The position numbers and the translations under genes are program-made. Of a stretch of 10,132 nt of DNA, positions 9,101 through 10,132 are shown one piece after another. The stretch covers positions 1-10,132 of the forward strand of contig RGUG01000029.1 in the NCBI GenBank assembly GCA_010027915.1, written 5' to 3'. Each line of letters starts with the position of its first letter. The first letter of the stretch is position 1. This DNA is from a bacterium. Lineage in GTDB: Bacteria > Margulisbacteria > Marinamargulisbacteria > SXXA01. Under the pieces are notes generated by a model. That model saw only the letters and a program-made list of their open reading frames with translations, made no database searches and was not told the DNA's origin.

Positions 9101-10132
9101 GCCAAATCAAGCCTGGCGTGGTGGTTGTCGGGTGACACAAAGGCATGGACCGTATCCAATGGCGGGGTCACCCAGTGGGCGGATTGGGGGAGAAGCCAGG
9201 GCGTGGCGATTGGGGAACAAGCCGCAAGCCAACCTGGGTTGCAAGTGGGATCGACCGGAAAGTTAATGCTCGCATTGGATGGGGTGAATGATTACCTACA
9301 GGTAAGACCCAGGCTGTTGGTGGGGGAGGCCATGACGATGATCGTGGTGGGTCAGCCCACCACCGCCCATGAGGTTGACCCACAAAGTATCGTGGGGTCG
9401 ACAGGGTCAACGGGGCAACGCTATGTGCTCTATCCTACTGACTTGGGTGACAATCAAACCAGCATGGGCGTGAGTTGGGGGACCAATGGCATCACGGTAT
9501 ACGAACGTAGCAGTAACCGATGGGCCCCGGTATTGGTGTCCACTGAACCTGTTTCGGGTGTGTCGTATGCCACCATCGAATACAACAACCGCGTGCCACG
9601 ACTATCCATTAACGGAAAAACCGTTGCCACGCAATCCAATGCCACCTTGGGGACACTGGCGATTGCGAATTCATTGGGTGGGCAAGCAGGGGCCAGCACC
9701 GGATTTTACCAAGGGTTATTAGGAGAGGTGATGGTCTTTAACCAACTGTTAAGCACATCGGACCGGTATATCATGGATGGGTATTTGGCTACCAAATGGG
9801 GGGTCATACCCGATACGGATGGGGATGGCGTACCCAATGCCCAGGATGCGTATCCCACCGATAACACCCGGGTATTGGATGCGGGCCTCTATCAGCAATG
9901 GATGGGACAATTGAGTGCGGATGGGGCACAAAAGATGTCACTGTGGTTGAAGGCGGGTCCGAAGTTTGGGAGTCAAGATGCCAACAACCGATTAACCAAG
10001 TGGTTTGATATCAGTGGCAATGGCCGTCATGCGACGGTTAGCAGTGGCAATGGGGGCCCCGTATTGGCCAGTGCCAACACCCAATCCGTGGTGCGATTTG
10101 ATGGCACCCAAGCCCTATCCTTGCCTGTCGAC
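2..10132 (+). CDS. Giant LamG-like/TSP3 tandem-repeat surface or secreted protein, partial at both ends
   Basis: One open frame of 3377 codons fills the window; base 1 is the last base of the preceding codon. Neither start nor stop is present. Chance absence of stops over this length is about 10 to the minus 70. The translation is a periodic array: each module is a beta-rich LamG-like (concanavalin A-like) domain with landmarks WxDWSGNxxH, FDG, GEVMVFN and YLxxKWG, closed by a TSP3-like calcium segment (DxDGDGVPN). There are twelve full modules and two partial ones. In this superfamily such folds often bind glycans or serve as structural spacers, and TSP3 segments bind Ca2+. No catalytic residues, signal peptide, membrane segment or anchor were recognised here. 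One cysteine only (residue 2248). Extracellular location is inferred from calcium loops, cysteine poverty and the array. Likely roles are adhesion, a stalk or a glycan-binding fibre; the specific function and substrate are unknown. Being inside one gene, the window shows no operon or promoter. Confidence 0.96.
170..943 (+). repeat. Module U1: LamG-like domain with EF-hand-like insert and degenerate TSP3 segment
   Basis: Residues 57-314. The first strand SLWLSG is at 71-76, followed by a calcium-loop-like insert at 79-90, KWVDWSGNRNHA at 102-113, FDG at 131-133, the hydrophobic strand FTVFIVEK at 150-157, LAING at 227-231, MEVLVYP at 266-272 and YLGAKWG at 286-292. The TSP3 segment (296-314) reads DADGDRVSN: the second loop glycine is replaced by Arg, the proline by Ser, and the closing aspartate is missing. 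Calcium binding there may be weakened. This is one of the clearest copies of the front half of the module. Confidence 0.85.
236..271 (+). other. Degenerate EF-hand-like loop in module U1
   Basis: Residues 79-90, DVNGDQIPEAGV. Asp 1, Asn 3 and Asp 5 are present, but Gln replaces the invariant Gly at 6 and no acidic residue stands at 12. It occupies the same insertion site as the loops of U9 and U10, between SLWLSG and KWVDWSG. It is probably homologous but decayed. Confidence 0.45.
944..1798 (+). repeat. Module U2: LamG-like domain with double TSP3 segment
   Basis: Residues 315-599. WIDFSGNRNH at 360-369 is the conserved front landmark with Phe in place of the second Trp. The usual FDG segment is not recognisable; an INFANAINEF stretch (residues 390-399) stands there instead. 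The back half is typical: GEILMFN at 527-533 and YLANKWG at 547-553. The first TSP3 copy (557-576) reads DTDGDKVIN, with Lys replacing a loop glycine. A second copy, DMDSDGVPD, starts at residue 580. Confidence 0.83.
1739..1798 (+). repeat. Second TSP3-like calcium segment of module U2
   Basis: Residues 580-599, DMDSDGVPD followed by DDYPNDNTK. It starts exactly 23 residues after the first copy (557). The Asp at loop positions 1, 3 and 5 are present; Ser replaces the first loop Gly. A 23-residue step is what is known for the short form of TSP3 repeats. Confidence 0.8.
1799..2599 (+). repeat. Module U3: LamG-like domain plus TSP3 segment
   Basis: Residues 600-866. LKLWVD opens the domain at 621-626. 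The W-x-D-W-S-G landmark is altered to LYDRSGNRNH (644-653), so both tryptophans are lost while SGNRNH is kept. FDG is reduced to YFDQ. Back-half landmarks: MYYNG before residue 340 of the next-strand region, GEVLVFH at 817-823, and YMGNKWK at 838-843+ with KWG changed to KWK. The single TSP3 segment DTDGDGVIN (847-866) is intact apart from Ile for Pro. Confidence 0.82.
2600..3481 (+). repeat. Module U4: LamG-like domain with double TSP3 segment
   Basis: Residues 867-1160. TWIDLSNRRN at 907-916 replaces WSGNRNH. FDG is at 943-945 and is followed by YTVYMIMK as the hydrophobic strand. The back half is very regular: MLYVDG, LTLGA, GEVMIFN at 1088-1094, DQYFAKRWG ending at 1114. Two TSP3 copies follow, DTDGDGVAN from 1118 and DLDGDGVPN from 1141, the second ending AFPLDPSR. 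With 294 residues this is one of the two longest modules, and the extra length is largely the second TSP3 copy. Confidence 0.85.
3422..3481 (+). repeat. Second TSP3-like calcium segment of module U4
   Basis: Residues 1141-1160, DLDGDGVPN with AFPLDPSR. It again starts 23 residues after the first copy (1118). All loop aspartates and both glycines are present, so a functional Ca2+ site is expected. Confidence 0.82.
3482..4219 (+). repeat. Module U5: LamG-like domain plus TSP3 segment, divergent tail
   Basis: Residues 1161-1406, the shortest module (246). TWFDWSG is at 1197-1203, followed by GRHA; FNG at 1223-1225 replaces FDG. LEVMVFN is at 1357-1363. The helix-like stretch before KWG is unusual: QLSDDSQARWG replaces the usual YLxxKWG, removing the conserved Tyr-Leu pair. 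The TSP3 segment DRDGDGWPD (1387-1406) has Trp in the usual Val position and ends HNLR rather than DNTR. Confidence 0.82.
4220..5002 (+). repeat. Module U6: LamG-like domain plus TSP3 segment, degenerate front half
   Basis: Residues 1407-1667. The front landmark is only just visible as AWANWATMTQ (from residue 1449), with no S-G-N-x-x-H. FDG at 1484-1486, the strand YTLMIIEQ, and LAYLNG are well kept. The back half reads AEIIGFD (1617-1623), then YLGAKYG, with Tyr replacing Trp in KWG. The TSP3 segment DTDGDGVPN (1647-1655) is close to consensus, but its tail is DYPMDPTLW. Confidence 0.82.
5003..5884 (+). repeat. Module U7: LamG-like domain with double TSP3 segment
   Basis: Residues 1668-1961. 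The front landmark is RVADLSGQQHHA (1709-1720), without tryptophan. No FDG is seen. The strand SVIMVVK, LSLLVDG, QEVMVFN (1889-1895) and YLGKKWG (ending 1915) fit the pattern. The first TSP3 copy is unusual: DTDGDGDPNPTDPDPVNP from 1919 is rich in Pro and Asp. The second copy, DRDGDGVPN from 1942, is consensus. The module has 294 residues. Confidence 0.83.
5825..5884 (+). repeat. Second TSP3-like calcium segment of module U7
   Basis: Residues 1942-1961, DRDGDGVPN with TFPDDPTK. It starts 23 residues after the first copy (1919). This second copy is consensus while the first is Pro-rich and irregular, so the second is the more likely Ca2+ site. Confidence 0.82.
5885..6700 (+). repeat. Module U8: LamG-like domain plus TSP3 segment
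   Basis: Residues 1962-2233. A Gly/Ser-rich linker (GTGSGAS, about residues 1973-1979) precedes the domain, longer than in most modules. TWFDWSGNQSH is at 2012-2022 and FDG at 2048-2050, then SFSVVVVEER as the hydrophobic strand. VEMMVFT (2184-2190) and YMAAKWG (2204-2210) close the domain. The TSP3 segment DTDGDGAPN (2214-2222) has Ala for Val. Confidence 0.85.
6701..7510 (+). repeat. Module U9: LamG-like domain with canonical EF-hand-like loop; holds the only cysteine
   Basis: Residues 2234-2503. The first strand is NCQLWLSAS and contains Cys2248, the only cysteine in the window. An EF-hand-like loop follows at 2257-2268, then KWIDWSGHQQHA at 2284-2295. FDG is absent; a longer Pro/Gly-rich stretch with NVMGFGSAPNG stands there. 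LYLNG is clear, AEVLVVN is at 2454-2460 and YLGVKWG ends at 2480. The TSP3 segment DQDGDGVLD (2484-2492) is good. Confidence 0.84.
6770..6805 (+). other. EF-hand-like calcium loop in module U9
   Basis: Residues 2257-2268, DHNGNGKLDPNE. It matches a twelve-residue EF-hand loop: Asp at position 1, Asn at 3 and 5, Gly at 6, Leu at 8, Glu at 12. It lies between the first strand (QLWLSAS) and KWIDWSG. No flanking helices are evident, so a dockerin-like or isolated loop is more likely than a full EF-hand. Confidence 0.7.
7511..8308 (+). repeat. Module U10: LamG-like domain with EF-hand-like loop plus TSP3 segment
   Basis: Residues 2504-2769. SIWLSGSG opens the domain and is followed by an EF-hand-like loop at 2527-2538. 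HWYDWSGNRRHM starts at 2555 and FDG is at 2588-2590. The stretch after WSGNRRH is rich in Arg, His and Pro (RPPFPHRRP). GEVIGFN at 2720-2726 and YLATKWK close the domain, with KWK as in U3. The TSP3 segment DADGDGVSD starts at 2750. Confidence 0.84.
7580..7615 (+). other. EF-hand-like calcium loop in module U10
   Basis: Residues 2527-2538, DVTGNGVLTDAD. Position 1 Asp, 3 Thr, 5 Asn, 6 Gly, 8 Leu and 12 Asp fit a calcium loop. It sits at the same place as the loop in U9, after SIWLSGSG and before HWYDWSG. Confidence 0.6.
8309..9049 (+). repeat. Module U11: LamG-like domain plus TSP3 segment
   Basis: Residues 2770-3016. LALWLMAD, TWVDWSGKQHH (2808-2818), FDG (2843-2845), the strand VYVWVVAK, LRVNG, AEVMVMS (2967-2973) and YLSSKWG (ending 2993) follow the pattern closely. 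The TSP3 segment DSDSDGIPN (2997-3005) has Ser for the first loop Gly and a tail VPGDSTQ instead of YPxDxxR. A compact module of 247 residues, near the minimum. Confidence 0.85.
9050..9871 (+). repeat. Module U12: LamG-like domain plus consensus TSP3 segment
   Basis: Residues 3017-3290. AWWLSGD opens the domain. QWADWGRSQG (from 3058) keeps W-x-D-W but loses S-G-N-x-x-H. LDGVNDYLQ at 3092-3100 corresponds to FDG. MTMIVVGQ is the hydrophobic strand, LSING and TLGTL follow, then GEVMVFN at 3241-3247 and YLATKWG ending at 3267. The TSP3 segment DTDGDGVPN (3271-3279) with AYPTDNTR is the best match to consensus in the window. Confidence 0.85.
9872..10132 (+). repeat. Module U13 (partial): N-terminal part of a LamG-like domain
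   Basis: Residues 3291-3377, cut by the window end. SLWLKAG is at 3313-3319, KWFDISGNGRHA at 3333-3344 and VRFDG at 3364-3368, in the usual order and spacing. The array therefore continues to the right, with at least one more module. Confidence 0.85.

Noticed and set aside
9721..9733. AGGAGAGGTG followed by ATG, resembling a ribosome binding site and internal start
   Set aside because: It encodes the conserved L-G-E-V-M landmark, and similar GAGGTGATG stretches recur in many modules (for example near 3267, 4073 and 5671). The frame is open upstream and nothing else marks a start.
2..10132. CRISPR-like or satellite DNA periodicity
   Set aside because: The period is about 740-885 bases with only short conserved stretches and full coding capacity. 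It is protein-level domain repetition.
2..10132. Pseudogene or frameshifted gene, suggested by degenerate landmarks in some modules
   Set aside because: The complete translation has no stop, and every module keeps its back-half landmarks and clasp in the same frame through to the window end.
2..10132. Catalytic enzyme (glycoside hydrolase, sialidase or protease) within the array
   Set aside because: The jelly-roll superfamily includes glucanases, but no E-x-D-x-x-E type motif, Asp-box or protease motif was seen in any module. Only binding or structural roles are supported.
10127..10132. Palindrome GTCGAC at the window end
   Set aside because: It is a six-base coincidence coding Val-Asp, and it also occurs elsewhere in the window (for example near 173).

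Overview
The whole window is one uninterrupted forward reading frame. It starts at base 2 and runs to the last base: 3377 consecutive sense codons with no in-frame stop, no start that can be assigned and no terminus. Both ends of the gene lie outside the window, so the protein is longer than 3377 residues. I read the frame through codon by codon and found no frameshift or break. I see no credible second gene on either strand, no RNA gene, no mobile element and no CRISPR array.

The protein is a tandem array of one module. Each module has about 220-250 residues of a beta-rich domain that I read as a LamG-like (concanavalin A-like lectin/glucanase superfamily) jelly roll. It ends in a short calcium-binding thrombospondin type 3 (TSP3)-like segment of the form DxDGDGVPNxxDxYPxD. 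Residue n lies at bases 3n-1 to 3n+1. The window holds the tail of one module (bases 2-169), twelve complete modules (U1-U12, bases 170-9871) and the first 87 residues of another (bases 9872-10132). The interval from one TSP3 segment to the next is 247-295 residues. Landmarks recur in the same order: a first strand ending in LWL, a W-x-D-W-S-G-N-x-x-H segment, an F-D-G segment, a hydrophobic strand, an L-x-x-N-G strand, G-E-V-M-V-F-N, then Y-L-x-x-K-W-G directly before the TSP3 segment. U2, U4 and U7 carry a second TSP3 copy, always 23 residues after the first. U1, U9 and U10 carry an extra EF-hand-like loop near the module start.

The modules are well diverged from each other, with clear similarity only at the landmarks, so the array is old rather than freshly amplified. 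The protein has a single cysteine in 3377 residues and many aspartate-rich calcium loops. No transmembrane segment or catalytic motif was recognised. This fits a secreted or surface-displayed giant protein, such as an adhesin, a stalk or a carbohydrate-binding fibre that is rigid when calcium is bound. That role is inference; secretion signals and any catalytic or anchoring domain would lie outside the window.

The organism is very probably a bacterium. GC is roughly 50-55% in the few lines I counted. By eye, codon use favours GGG for glycine, CCC for proline, CAA for glutamine and TTG/TTA for leucine. LamG-TSP3 arrays with K-W-G ends are known to me from Gram-negative bacteria, including Planctomycetota/Verrucomicrobiota relatives, Omnitrophota and some gammaproteobacteria. 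The window alone does not settle the phylum.
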